NCBI GenBank assembly: GCA_963718105.1
Contig: OY970352.1
Location: 4,774,001 to 4,838,000 of the forward strand
Direction: 5' to 3'
Length of the DNA: 64,000 nt
From: DASYKT01 sp963718105
GTDB taxonomy: Bacteria > Acidobacteriota > Blastocatellia > Pyrinomonadales > Pyrinomonadaceae
The notes beneath the pieces were generated by a model. The model worked only from the letters and a program-made list of their open reading frames with translations. It had not been told where the DNA came from and ran no database searches. The position numbers were made by a program, and so were the translations under genes. Below are positions 42,660 through 50,694 of the stretch, piece by piece. The stretch's first letter is position 1; each line of letters opens with the position of its first letter.

Positions 42660-43514
42660 TTAACCTAAAGTGATCTCCGTTTCCGGTTCTTTCATCGTCT
42701 TGGTGCGCTCGCGCTTTCTTTCGATGAGCGGAATTTCCATCGCTTCGAGCAGCAAGCTGCGCAGCGTCATCGGGTCGAGATTTCTGATAATGTCACCGCT
42801 TTTGACGAATGAGATCAATCCCGTTTCTTCCGACACGACCACGGCCACGGCGTCGGTATCTTCGGTGATGCCGATCGCGGCGCGGTGACGCGTGCCCAGA
42901 TCTTTGGCCAGGCGCGGGTTCTGTGTCAGCGGCAAAAAGCACGAGGTGGCGGCGATGCGTTCGCGCTGCACTATGACCGCGCCGTCGTGCAGCGGCGTTT
43001 GCGGATTAAAGATAGTAACCAGCAGGTCGTAACGCAGCTTGGCGTCGATCTGCACTCCCGCGTCGACAAAATTACGCAGGCCCACATTTCTCTCGATGAT
43101 GAGCAGCGCGCCCGTTTTTTCCGAAGCCAAAGTGGTCGCGGCCAGTACTATCTCGTCGTAAATATTTTCGCCCAGCAGGCCCGTCTGCCGCCTGATGATG
43201 GGCATTCGCAGGCGGTTGCCGAAATAGATCAGCGCCTGTCTTATTTCCGACTGGAAAAGAACGATGATCGCCACCGGCAGGTAGAGCAGAGCCCCGCGCA
43301 AAAATACTTCCAGAGTGGTGAGTTCGTAAAAAACCGCCAGCCAGTAGATCAGCCCGACGCCGATCATACCGAAGGCCATAGGCATAGCTCTAGTGCCGCG
43401 CACCAGCCTGAGGATGATATAAACGATAACGAAAACTATCGCTATATCGATCAGGTTTCGCGCGCTGGTCAGTCTTACGAAGTAATCACTGAGCTGTGCG
43501 AAAATAACAATCAT
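42660..43514 (-). CDS. cdaA: Membrane diadenylate cyclase
   Basis: A 284-residue protein with three N-terminal membrane spans (residues about 18-100) and a DAC domain. The two catalytic motifs are DGA in TPLHDGAVIVQRERI and RHR in DLGTRHRAAIG. It makes c-di-AMP from two ATP, the messenger that governs potassium, osmolyte and wall homeostasis in many bacteria. The Lys/Arg-rich C-terminal tail (IERKRERTKTMKEPE) is probably disordered. It is followed directly by cdaR. A glmM gene, which often completes this operon, is not present in the window. Confidence 0.92.
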   Translation of the reverse strand: MIVIFAQLSDYFVRLTSARNLIDIAIVFVIVYIILRLVRGTRAMPMAFGMIGVGLIYWLAVFYELTTLEVFLRGALLYLPVAIIVLFQSEIRQALIYFGNRLRMPIIRRQTGLLGENIYDEIVLAATTLASEKTGALLIIERNVGLRNFVDAGVQIDAKLRYDLLVTIFNPQTPLHDGAVIVQRERIAATSCFLPLTQNPRLAKDLGTRHRAAIGITEDTDAVAVVVSEETGLISFVKSGDIIRNLDPMTLRSLLLEAMEIPLIERKRERTKTMKEPETEITLG

Positions 43515-43518
43515 CTTT

Positions 43519-43645
43519 ACAGTTTGGGAAGGTCTGGAAAGTCCAGGAGGTGGAGGAAGTCTGGGAAGAGAATTTAGCTCTTCTGACTTTCCAGACTTCC
43601 CTAACTTTCCAGACTTCCTAGACTCTCTGACTCTATTTAGACGCC
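43519..43645. repeat. Word-type inverted repeat of GGAAAGTCTGG words
   Basis: Left: GGGAAGGTCTGGAAAGTCCA, then GAGGTGGAGGAAGTCTGGGA. Right: TGACTTTCCAGACTTCCC, TTTCCAGACTTCCTAGACTC. The two sides are complementary around GAATTTAGCTCTTCTG. The element sits between the CDF transporter and cdaA. Confidence 0.7.
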
Positions 43646-43673
43646 CTTTTTAAAACTTTAGTTGCGGCGGCGC

Positions 43674-44591
43674 CTAGATATTTCCCTTGGTATCCGCGGC
43701 TTCCAGAAATATCCGGTGAACCATAGGCTCGGCCTTTAGAATTTCCTTCTCGATCTCACGTATCGTAGTTACTATTTCGGTGGTTGTTAGTTCGTCCTTT
43801 AAATTGACGTGCGCATTGACCAATATTTGCTTTGGCGCCAGGTGCATCGTCAAAAGTTCCACCACTCCTTCTACATTCGGGTGCGCTTTGATCGCTTCTC
43901 TAATGACCTGGGTCGATTTTTTCGTCGCAGCTTCACCGAGCAGCAGCCCCCTGGCCGAACGCGCCAGCACAAATGCCACTATCGCCAATATGATACCGAT
44001 CAGGATAGAGGCTATCCCGTCCCAATAACGGCCATCGCCCGGCCAGGCGTGTATTTCACCCAGATAGAGGCCGGCGGCGGCTATCACGATCCCGACCAGC
44101 GCCGCGGAATCTTCGTAGATCACGGTTTTTGCGGTCGGATCTTTGGATTCTTTCAGGTATTCAAAGAACGACATCTTCTCGTGGCGGGCCTCACCCATCT
44201 CCTGGTAGAGGGCTATTCCGATAGAAATTGCCTCCAGAATAAAGGATACTCCCAAGATACCATACGCCCAAATGAGGTGGTCGGGGTGATGCGGAACGCG
44301 AACTTTTGCAATTCCTTCGTAAATTGCAAAGGTGGCGCCGACGCCGAAAATAAAGATCGCGGCGATAAAAGACCAGAAAAAGCGCTCTTTGCCATAGCCG
44401 AACGGGTGTTTTTTCGAGGCCGGCTTTTTGTAAAAACGCAGCCCAAGCAGCAAAAAGACCTGGTTAGTGGTATCGGCGAGCGAGTGAAAAGCCTCGGCCA
44501 TCATGCCGGAAGACCCGGTGATAACTGCCCCGATAAATTTTAGGATCGCAATTAGACCATTGGCGATCAGCGCGCCTACAACGGCTAGCAT
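43674..44591 (-). CDS. Cation diffusion facilitator (CDF) metal transporter
   Basis: A 305-residue transporter with six membrane spans and a C-terminal cytoplasmic ferredoxin-like domain. Metal-site helices show MAEAFHSLADTTNQVFLLLG (H/D pair of helix II) and YEDSAALVGIVIAAAGLYLG (helix V). The H-P-F-G-Y-G-K stretch after helix II (KKHPFGYGKERFFWSF) is typical for the family. It exports a divalent metal (Zn, Fe, Mn or Co) against protons; the metal cannot be told. The C-terminal domain (VEGVVELLTMHLAPKQILVN) binds metal to gate export. Confidence 0.9.
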   Translation of the reverse strand: MLAVVGALIANGLIAILKFIGAVITGSSGMMAEAFHSLADTTNQVFLLLGLRFYKKPASKKHPFGYGKERFFWSFIAAIFIFGVGATFAIYEGIAKVRVPHHPDHLIWAYGILGVSFILEAISIGIALYQEMGEARHEKMSFFEYLKESKDPTAKTVIYEDSAALVGIVIAAAGLYLGEIHAWPGDGRYWDGIASILIGIILAIVAFVLARSARGLLLGEAATKKSTQVIREAIKAHPNVEGVVELLTMHLAPKQILVNAHVNLKDELTTTEIVTTIREIEKEILKAEPMVHRIFLEAADTKGNI

Positions 44592-44645
44592 TTATAGTTT
44601 CATCTCCTGTAAGAATAAGCTTTTTAGATTTTAACACATGGGGCA

Positions 44646-44760
44646 TATGGAGCGCGGGCATCCTGCCCGCAAGCGCGATTCATCGCGCTATAGCGCCTCA
44701 TTAGTAAAGAGCCTTAGATCGCTGCGCGATCTTTGCGGGCAGGGATGCCCGCGCTCCATA
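44646..44760. repeat. Family A palindromic element, copy A5
   Basis: Arms TATGGAGCGCGGGCATCCTG and AGGGATGCCCGCGCTCCATA. The arm stem is GCGGGC/GCCCGC, where other copies have GCGGAC/GTCCGC. Inner hairpins are AGCGCGAT-TC-ATCGCGCT and AGATCGC-TGC-GCGATCT. Confidence 0.85.
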
Positions 44761-45891
44761 TTAATTTTTTATCTTGTCCGGCTGTAAAAAGCCGATGAGA
44801 TTTCCTTTTTCGTCGATCACACAGAGGGCTTCGATGCCGTTGCCGGCCATCAATTCCCTGGCCTCTTTTACCGGCATGGATTGTTCGACGAAATATTCCG
44901 GTTTTACCGGGCGCATTACGGTGGCGATCAGTGTCTCATGCCAGTTTTCTCTAGCCAATGATTTCAGGTCTTCCAGCATAAGGACGCCAAAGAGCTGCTT
45001 GTTTTTGGCGACGGGAAATATCGGCTGTCTGACCAGCGGCAGGGTGCGGTCGATGAACCGGCTGACGGTATGCTCCGGATCGAGGGGGAAGGGCGGGGCC
45101 ATGATCTGCGCGACCGTCATTTTTCCCTGCGTGCGTGAATACGAGATGATCTCGGATGCGGAATCGAAAAGAAACAGGCCGACCAATATCGTCCAGAGGC
45201 CGGTAAAATCCCAGCGGGTGATCAGCACGAAAAGCCCGAAGATCATCAGCGCGAGGGCGATGATCTGCCCGCTGCGCCCGGTGATTATCGTGGCTTCGTT
45301 GAGGTCGTAGCCGCGGTTCCACAGGAAAGCCCGCAGCACGCGGCCGCCGTCCAAGGGGTAGCCGGGAAAAAGATTAAATACGGCCAGCAGGATGTTGAAA
45401 AAGAAAAGCAGGTAGAGCAGCAGGGTCAGCGCCGGAGCCTGCATCGTGCCGGAATAGAGCCCCAGTGCGAAAAAAAACATCGCGATAAAAAAACTCGCGA
45501 CCGGGCCGGCGATGGCGATGCGAAATTCGGCCCGCGGCGTATCCGGCTCGCGGCTGAGGCGCGCCAGCCCGCCGAAAGGATGCAGCACTATCTCGAGAGT
45601 GCGGATATTTTCTATCCGCGCGGCGAGCGCGTGCCCCAACTCATGCCCGAAAACACAGGCAAAGAGGATCACGGTAGTGGCAAAACCAAGAATGAGTTTT
45701 CCTGTAATATCATCAAGCGCAGCCGAAGGAATGCTGAGGGCGGTGATGACCGTCATCAGGATCAGAAGCAAAAACCAGCGGTAATCGATAAAAACCGGGA
45801 TGCCGAACAAACGAAAGATGAGAAGCTGCCGTTTAAAGAACTTAAAAATATTCTGCCCGGGAAAATTATGCCTCAAACGGGATTTCCGCAT
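44761..45891 (-). CDS. Site-2-type M50 metalloprotease with CBS domains
   Basis: A 376-residue intramembrane protease: FGHELGHALAARIEN is the HExxH zinc motif in a membrane helix, and NLFPGYPLDGGRVLRAF supplies the third ligand Asp. Helices span about residues 30-240. The C-terminal 130 residues are a pair of CBS domains (TVAQIMAPPFPLDPEHTVSR, TLIATVMRPVKPEYFVEQSM), which bind adenine nucleotides and could tune activity by energy state or c-di-AMP-related nucleotides. Family relatives include SpoIVFB-like CBS-M50 proteases. The start overlaps the mreB stop by 26 bases; a later start is possible. Confidence 0.88.
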   Translation of the reverse strand: MRKSRLRHNFPGQNIFKFFKRQLLIFRLFGIPVFIDYRWFLLLILMTVITALSIPSAALDDITGKLILGFATTVILFACVFGHELGHALAARIENIRTLEIVLHPFGGLARLSREPDTPRAEFRIAIAGPVASFFIAMFFFALGLYSGTMQAPALTLLLYLLFFFNILLAVFNLFPGYPLDGGRVLRAFLWNRGYDLNEATIITGRSGQIIALALMIFGLFVLITRWDFTGLWTILVGLFLFDSASEIISYSRTQGKMTVAQIMAPPFPLDPEHTVSRFIDRTLPLVRQPIFPVAKNKQLFGVLMLEDLKSLARENWHETLIATVMRPVKPEYFVEQSMPVKEARELMAGNGIEALCVIDEKGNLIGFLQPDKIKN

Positions 45892-46957
45892 TCTGCAACA
45901 GGTGAGGTTCGTTGCGGGCTACTTTTCGAAGCAGTTCTTTTTCGTCAAACATTTTCAGCAGGCCGCGCACGGTAGCGTAGCGGGGTTCGTCAGCAATGCT
46001 GACGGGCAGCGATGTGCGGTTGCGTAAATACTGGTCGATGCCGTTAAAGAGCGCGCCGCCGCCGGTAACGATAATGCCGCGGTCGTAAATATCCGCCGCC
46101 ACTTCGGGCCGCAGCTCGGTCAAGGCTTCGGTGACCAACTCGGAAACTTTACGCACAATGCTCTCGGCGATCGGGTAAAGCTCGCCTACGGTAATATCCT
46201 GCGCGCCGGGGCTTCCCGTCTGCACGTCGCGCCCGCGGACCGATATCTCCTTGGCCAGATCTTCCGGCGGCGTGGCGGTGACAAAATCGGCTTTCAGCAT
46301 TTCCGCGGTCTCTTCGCCGATGATCAGGCCGCGATGACGCCGGATATGCGTGATCAGCGCGGAATTGATGTCGGAACTGCCGATCCGCTCGGATCGCGAA
46401 TGAACGATACCGCCTTTGGCGACGATGGCGATATTAGTAGTGCTGGCGCCGATGTCCACTATCGCAGAGGCCCGGCGGTCGTGCGGGTCGACACCCGCGC
46501 CGAAGGCCGCCGCCAGTCCTTCTTCCATCATATAAACTTTGTCGATCTTGGCATCTTCGGCGGCGCTTAGCAGAGCGCGCTGTTCCACGTGGGTCACTTC
46601 CGAGATGACGCTCATCACCGCTTCGCGGCTGACCTGTGAAACGCCGCTGCGCGCTTTCTGCACAAATTCCGCCAGCATTTTTTTGGTCCGCTCAAAATCG
46701 GCGACCACACCGCCGACCAGCGGAGCGACCACCACGACCTCGCGCGCTTCGCGCCCGCGCATTTCATGGGCTTCCTGTCCGAAAGCTACAACCTCGTCGG
46801 TAAGCTCATTGACGGCGACCAGCGACGGTTCGTCCAGAACGACGTCGCGCCCATGCACGGCAATAATGGTATTGGCCGAACCCATATCTATCGCCATCGA
46901 ATCCGTCACCAGATTCTTGACGCCGATCAACGTAGCTGCTTTGCTGACTATCGACAT
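45866..46957 (-). CDS. mreB: Rod-shape-determining protein of the MreB/Mrl actin family
   Basis: A 363-residue bacterial actin. The nucleotide motifs are all present: phosphate 1 (SMAIDMGSANTIIAVHGRDV), phosphate 2 (SAIVDIGASTTNIAIVAKGG) and adenosine (GIIVTGGGALFNGID). MreB filaments guide the elongation synthase. The N-terminal 18 residues (MSIVSKAATLIGVKNLVTDS) may form an amphipathic helix for membrane binding. There is no mreC or mreD adjacent, unlike the common operon, so this may be a second MreB. It is followed by the M50 protease gene with overlap. Confidence 0.9.
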   Translation of the reverse strand: MSIVSKAATLIGVKNLVTDSMAIDMGSANTIIAVHGRDVVLDEPSLVAVNELTDEVVAFGQEAHEMRGREAREVVVVAPLVGGVVADFERTKKMLAEFVQKARSGVSQVSREAVMSVISEVTHVEQRALLSAAEDAKIDKVYMMEEGLAAAFGAGVDPHDRRASAIVDIGASTTNIAIVAKGGIVHSRSERIGSSDINSALITHIRRHRGLIIGEETAEMLKADFVTATPPEDLAKEISVRGRDVQTGSPGAQDITVGELYPIAESIVRKVSELVTEALTELRPEVAADIYDRGIIVTGGGALFNGIDQYLRNRTSLPVSIADEPRYATVRGLLKMFDEKELLRKVARNEPHLLQNAEIPFEA

Positions 46958-47014
46958 ATATCGAATTTAACTCTGATCAAAGACAATTGGGAAATCTTTG
47001 ATATTAATTTTATC

Positions 47015-48676
47015 TTAAGTCCATTCTACCTCAAAGAGTATCACGGGCTGCAAGCGATTTTTTACCTGCACCGGCTCTCTGGATAAAAGCGGGTAAAGGT
47101 TTTCCGCCTGGGCGGCAGTGGCTTCGCTGATGATTATTTTCCCCGCTTTTGCTTGCGATTCCAGCCGCGCGGCCAGATTTACGGTGTCCCCGATGGCGGT
47201 ATATTCCGAACGTTTATCGGAACCGATATAGCCGACGGTGGCCTCGCCCGTGTGGAGCCCGATGCCCACGCCGATCTCAGGGAAACCTTCCACCAGGAGT
47301 TTTTGATTAATTTCTTTCAATCTGCGTTGCATAGCAACTGCCGCATTTAAAGCATTTTTTGCATCGTCGGGCGTGGTGTGCGGCGCGCCGAAAAGCGCCA
47401 AAAGCCCGTCACCGATATATTTATCGAGCGTCCCGCCGTGTTCGAAAATAATATCGGTCATCTCGGTAAAATAAAGGTTCAAGAGCTGGACGATCCTTTC
47501 CGGCTTTTCATTTTCGGAAATACTGGTAAATCCGCGAATGTCGGCAAAAAGCACGGTGATCGTCTGATTGACACCGCCGAGGCCCAGCGATTCCGGGTTT
47601 TCCAGAATTTGTTTGACCACATATTCGGGCAGGAACCGGCTGTAATTTGCGCGCGCAACTTCTTCATCGGCCAGGCGTTTGTGCGCTTTGATCGTTTCCA
47701 CGGCGACGGCCGTCTGCGCCGCGACGGCGGTAATAAGCTCCAGATCGTCCGCGCTAAAACTGGCAAAGGGATCGAGGCGGTCGGCATAGACCACGCCGTG
47801 CACGCTCGATTCCGTCAGCAGCGGCGCGCAGATAGTAGAGTACACGCCCTGCGACACGATCGATTCCGACCCGGAAAACTGCGCGTCGCTTTTGGCATCC
47901 TGTGAAAGCAGCGCGACCCTTTCCTTGATAGCTTTCTGGGTGATGGTGCGGCTGACCGTCATGCGGCCCGTGGCATTTTCCAGGTGTTTGGTGCGCGAGC
48001 TGACCGCCACCGGCTGCAGGCTGTATTCCAGAATTTTTCCGTCCGGGGTTTCATCGGCCAGCAGCGCTACCACGCGGTCGGCCGGCGTGACGCGAAAGAT
48101 AAGATCGGTCGCCTTGGTAAAGATCTCTTTTATGTCAAAGACGGAACCGAGCGTTTTGGTCATTTCATAAAGCAGGTCCAAAATTTCCGCTTTGCGGCGG
48201 AGCTCTTTTATCTCGTCGGTCGAAGCGTCGCCCGTGACCTCGGTAATTTTTTTCCGGCTGATAATTTCGTTGGCCGATTTCAGGAGCTGCGTGTGGCCGA
48301 GCGGTTTATCGTCATAACGAATTTCCGTCGGCGATCTTTCGGCCTTTTTTTCTTCGGTCTTAAGCGCGAACCCGAGCTCGCTGCCGCCGATGGTGATGCG
48401 GTCGCCTTCTTCCAGCACTTTCTGCAGATGCGCGATGCCGTTGATAAAAACTTTGTTGACGCTGGGGCGAATGACGCCGCCGTCCAGATGGCCGTCGATG
48501 ATGACAAAATCATTGCCGTCGTGTTTGATAAAGGCGTGGTGGCGCGAGGCCCGCTGGTCGTTTAAAACAACACTATTGTCACGCGACCTGCCGATGGTGA
48601 CATCCGCGCCGGAAGAGAAGTCGAACTCCCATTCATTTCCGCCGATTTCCTTTATTTTTAAAACTGCCGAAGCCAT
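47015..48676 (-). CDS. FHA-GAF-adenylate/guanylate cyclase (class III)
   Basis: A 553-residue signalling protein from ATG 48676; the longer frame would overlap the promoter and start of the divergent gene. Residues about 20-95 are an FHA domain (ITIGRSRDNS, then RASRHHAFI), which binds phosphothreonine. Residues about 170-330 are a GAF domain (EIFTKATDLIFRVTPADRVV). Residues about 375-545 are a class III cyclase: VLFADIRGFTSISENEKPER and DKYIGDGLLALFGAPH give the two metal Asp, GDTVNLAARLESQ the Asn and Arg. It probably makes cAMP in answer to a ligand and to kinase signalling. Confidence 0.88.
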   Translation of the reverse strand: MASAVLKIKEIGGNEWEFDFSSGADVTIGRSRDNSVVLNDQRASRHHAFIKHDGNDFVIIDGHLDGGVIRPSVNKVFINGIAHLQKVLEEGDRITIGGSELGFALKTEEKKAERSPTEIRYDDKPLGHTQLLKSANEIISRKKITEVTGDASTDEIKELRRKAEILDLLYEMTKTLGSVFDIKEIFTKATDLIFRVTPADRVVALLADETPDGKILEYSLQPVAVSSRTKHLENATGRMTVSRTITQKAIKERVALLSQDAKSDAQFSGSESIVSQGVYSTICAPLLTESSVHGVVYADRLDPFASFSADDLELITAVAAQTAVAVETIKAHKRLADEEVARANYSRFLPEYVVKQILENPESLGLGGVNQTITVLFADIRGFTSISENEKPERIVQLLNLYFTEMTDIIFEHGGTLDKYIGDGLLALFGAPHTTPDDAKNALNAAVAMQRRLKEINQKLLVEGFPEIGVGIGLHTGEATVGYIGSDKRSEYTAIGDTVNLAARLESQAKAGKIIISEATAAQAENLYPLLSREPVQVKNRLQPVILFEVEWT

Positions 48677-48760
48677 TGGAGAAAGTGTTGTGTATTTTAC
48701 AAATGTTGTAAAGTATTTCCTAATCATTAAGACCGAATTTTCGCATCGTTTTTGCCTAAT

Positions 48761-49888
48761 ATGATCTATCTCGACAACAATGCCACGACCAGGGTCGCGC
48801 CTGAGGTTTTTGAGGCAATGCAGCCCTATCTGACCGATCTTTACGGCAATCCCTCGTCCCAGCATACGTTTGGGCGGGAAATGCGCTCAGTGGCCGAGAA
48901 AGCGCGACGACAGGTGGCTGGGCTGATCGGCGCGGACAGCGATGACGAGGTGATATTTACCTCCGGCGGCACCGAAAGCGACAATTGGGCGATCCTGGGC
49001 GCCTTGGCGGCGCAATCCGATAAAAAACATATCGTTACCACGCGCGTCGAGCACGAAGCCGTGCGCAAACTTTGCGCAAAGCTGGAAACAGCCGGGCATA
49101 CCGTAACCTGGCTCGGCGTAAATGAAGAAGGTTTGCTCGATCTGGAAGAATTGCGCGCCGCGCTCACAGCCGACACGGCCGTCGTTTCAATAATGCTTGC
49201 AAATAACGAGACGGGGGTTTTATTCCCGGTGCTGCAGGCGGCGGCGGTTGTTAAAGAAAGCTCGAGTGCTTTGTTTCACGTCGATGGCATAAACGCCGCG
49301 GGCAAGATAGAGATCAGCTTGAAAGATTCAGGCGTCGATCTTTTTTCGCTCTCGGGGCACAAGTTTCACGCGCCAAAAGGCATCGGCGCCCTTTATGTGC
49401 GGAGCGGGGTAAATTTGCCTTCGATAGCTATCGGCGGCAACCAGGAACAGGGCAGGCGCGCGGGAACCGAAAACGTGCCTTATATCGCGGGGATCGGCGC
49501 GGCCGCGGAACTGGTAAAAGATATGTCCGCGATGGAACGGGTCGCGGCTATGCGCGACAAATTTGAAGAAGAGATTTTTAACGCGTTCCCGAACGCTACT
49601 TTGAATGGTACCGGCGACCGCGCCTTTCGCCTGCCCAACACGTCGAGCATTTCATTTGCCGGGGTCAACGGCGAAGCCATCCTCGCCAAACTAAACGACG
49701 CGGGAGTGTGCGTCTCCACCGGTTCGGCCTGCAACTCAGACGACCACTCGCCTTCAGCCGTGCTGCAGGCGATGGACATCCCCTACGAACGCGCCATGGG
49801 CGCCATCCGATTTTCTTTCGGCAGATTTAACGTCGAGGAAGAAGTGGATATTGTGTTGGCGGAGTTAAAGAAGATCATCGCCGCCTGA
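48761..49888 (+). CDS. Cysteine desulfurase (NifS/IscS-like)
   Basis: A 375-residue PLP enzyme of the aminotransferase V class, started at ATG 48761 (MIYLDNNATTRVAPEVFEAM). The PLP Lys is in SLSGHKFHAPKG and the sulfur-carrying Cys in VCVSTGSACNSDDHSPSA, with the short loop of the NifS/IscS group rather than the SufS type. It releases sulfur from cysteine for Fe-S clusters or tRNA thiolation; a thiolation enzyme (TtcA) is encoded 11 kb away, but no iscU is adjacent. The gene lies divergent from the cyclase gene with an 84-base intergenic region. Confidence 0.92.
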   Translation: MIYLDNNATTRVAPEVFEAMQPYLTDLYGNPSSQHTFGREMRSVAEKARRQVAGLIGADSDDEVIFTSGGTESDNWAILGALAAQSDKKHIVTTRVEHEAVRKLCAKLETAGHTVTWLGVNEEGLLDLEELRAALTADTAVVSIMLANNETGVLFPVLQAAAVVKESSSALFHVDGINAAGKIEISLKDSGVDLFSLSGHKFHAPKGIGALYVRSGVNLPSIAIGGNQEQGRRAGTENVPYIAGIGAAAELVKDMSAMERVAAMRDKFEEEIFNAFPNATLNGTGDRAFRLPNTSSISFAGVNGEAILAKLNDAGVCVSTGSACNSDDHSPSAVLQAMDIPYERAMGAIRFSFGRFNVEEEVDIVLAELKKIIAA

Positions 49889-49892
49889 TGAG

Positions 49893-49924
49893 GTCAGTAG
49901 CGCCTGCGTAAGCAGGTGCGTAAG
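49893..49924. repeat. Single family B variant arm
   Basis: GTCAGTAGCG followed by CCTGC-GTAA-GCAGG-TGCG. It has only one arm and lies directly behind the desulfurase gene. The pattern equals the left arm at 19368, with all five stem pairs kept although one has changed (CTTGC/GCAAG there). Confidence 0.7.
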
Positions 49925-49976
49925 ATATGTAGAAGTAGACAGATAAATAAATTTGAGTAGCGCGGTATCAGCAAGT

Positions 49977-50519
49977 CTATTTTCGTTTATAGAGCAGCGT
50001 CGAAGTGGTGATCCACGTTTTGCCTTCGTCGTGTGAACGCCCGGCTTCCATCCTGAACGAGTCGTTCTTTATTTCAGTGTAAGCAATTCTCAACAGGACC
50101 TTTTTGCCGTCGAGATCTATGGCGGTACTCAAGGTCATGGTGTCCCCGGTTTTATCTCCGTCGTACAAGATCAAAAGGCCGTGTTCCGAATCGCTCCAGG
50201 CGCGCTGCATTTTTTTCGAAGTGCCGTTATAGGCGATCAACGCAAGAATGTTAAAAGGCCGGCCGCCGCGCGAGCCCGAAAACTGTTCTTTCAGGAGACA
50301 GCCGGAGAGTTCAGGCACGATCTGCGAAGCGGCTTTTGTTTTTTCCCACTTACCGTCGCCCGCCCTGGTGCTGGACTGGACGTCCCAATTTCCTGCGAGA
50401 AATCTGAGAGCTTCGAATTCCTTGTGATAGCACGGGTTGGTATTTTGGGAAAATGCGGAAGAAGCGCTCAGCACAATAGTAAGTACGATCAGCCGGATGC
50501 AAAACAATTTGTTGTACAT
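49977..50519 (-). CDS. Secreted DUF1579-like protein
   Basis: A 180-residue exported protein (signal peptide to about SSAFSQ). The mature part begins EFEALRFLAGNWDVQSSTRA, the typical opening of DUF1579/calycin-like beta-barrel proteins, and continues with LKEQFSGSRGGRPFNILALI and MQRAWSDSEHGLLILYDGDK. Such proteins may bind small hydrophobic ligands; none has been assigned in this context. A family C repeat lies upstream. Confidence 0.68.
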   Translation of the reverse strand: MYNKLFCIRLIVLTIVLSASSAFSQNTNPCYHKEFEALRFLAGNWDVQSSTRAGDGKWEKTKAASQIVPELSGCLLKEQFSGSRGGRPFNILALIAYNGTSKKMQRAWSDSEHGLLILYDGDKTGDTMTLSTAIDLDGKKVLLRIAYTEIKNDSFRMEAGRSHDEGKTWITTSTLLYKRK

Positions 50520-50566
50520 TTTTACCTCGAAATGTATACGGGAAAAGAGGATTTAAGTTTATAGAG

Positions 50567-50674
50567 TAAGAGCGGGCGCAAGCGACCCTTCCGAACTGCA
50601 AATTTATTTAGATCCTATATTTTAACTTTAGAGCCGGACACCTCTCAGGTCGGGAAGGGTCGCTTGCGCCCGCT
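50567..50674. repeat. Family C palindromic element, copy C3
   Basis: Arms TAAGAGCGGGCGCAAGCGAC and GTCGCTTGCGCCCGCT, with the spacer words TGCAAATTTATTTAGATCCT and ACACCTCTCAGGTCGGGAAG shared with copy C2. Confidence 0.8.
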
Positions 50675-50694
50675 ATTTATTACTGATCGTTGCG

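Noticed and set aside
47015..48865. 63-codon longer start of the FHA-GAF cyclase
   Set aside because: The extension overlaps the start of the divergent desulfurase gene and has no domain; ATG 48676 directly precedes the FHA domain.
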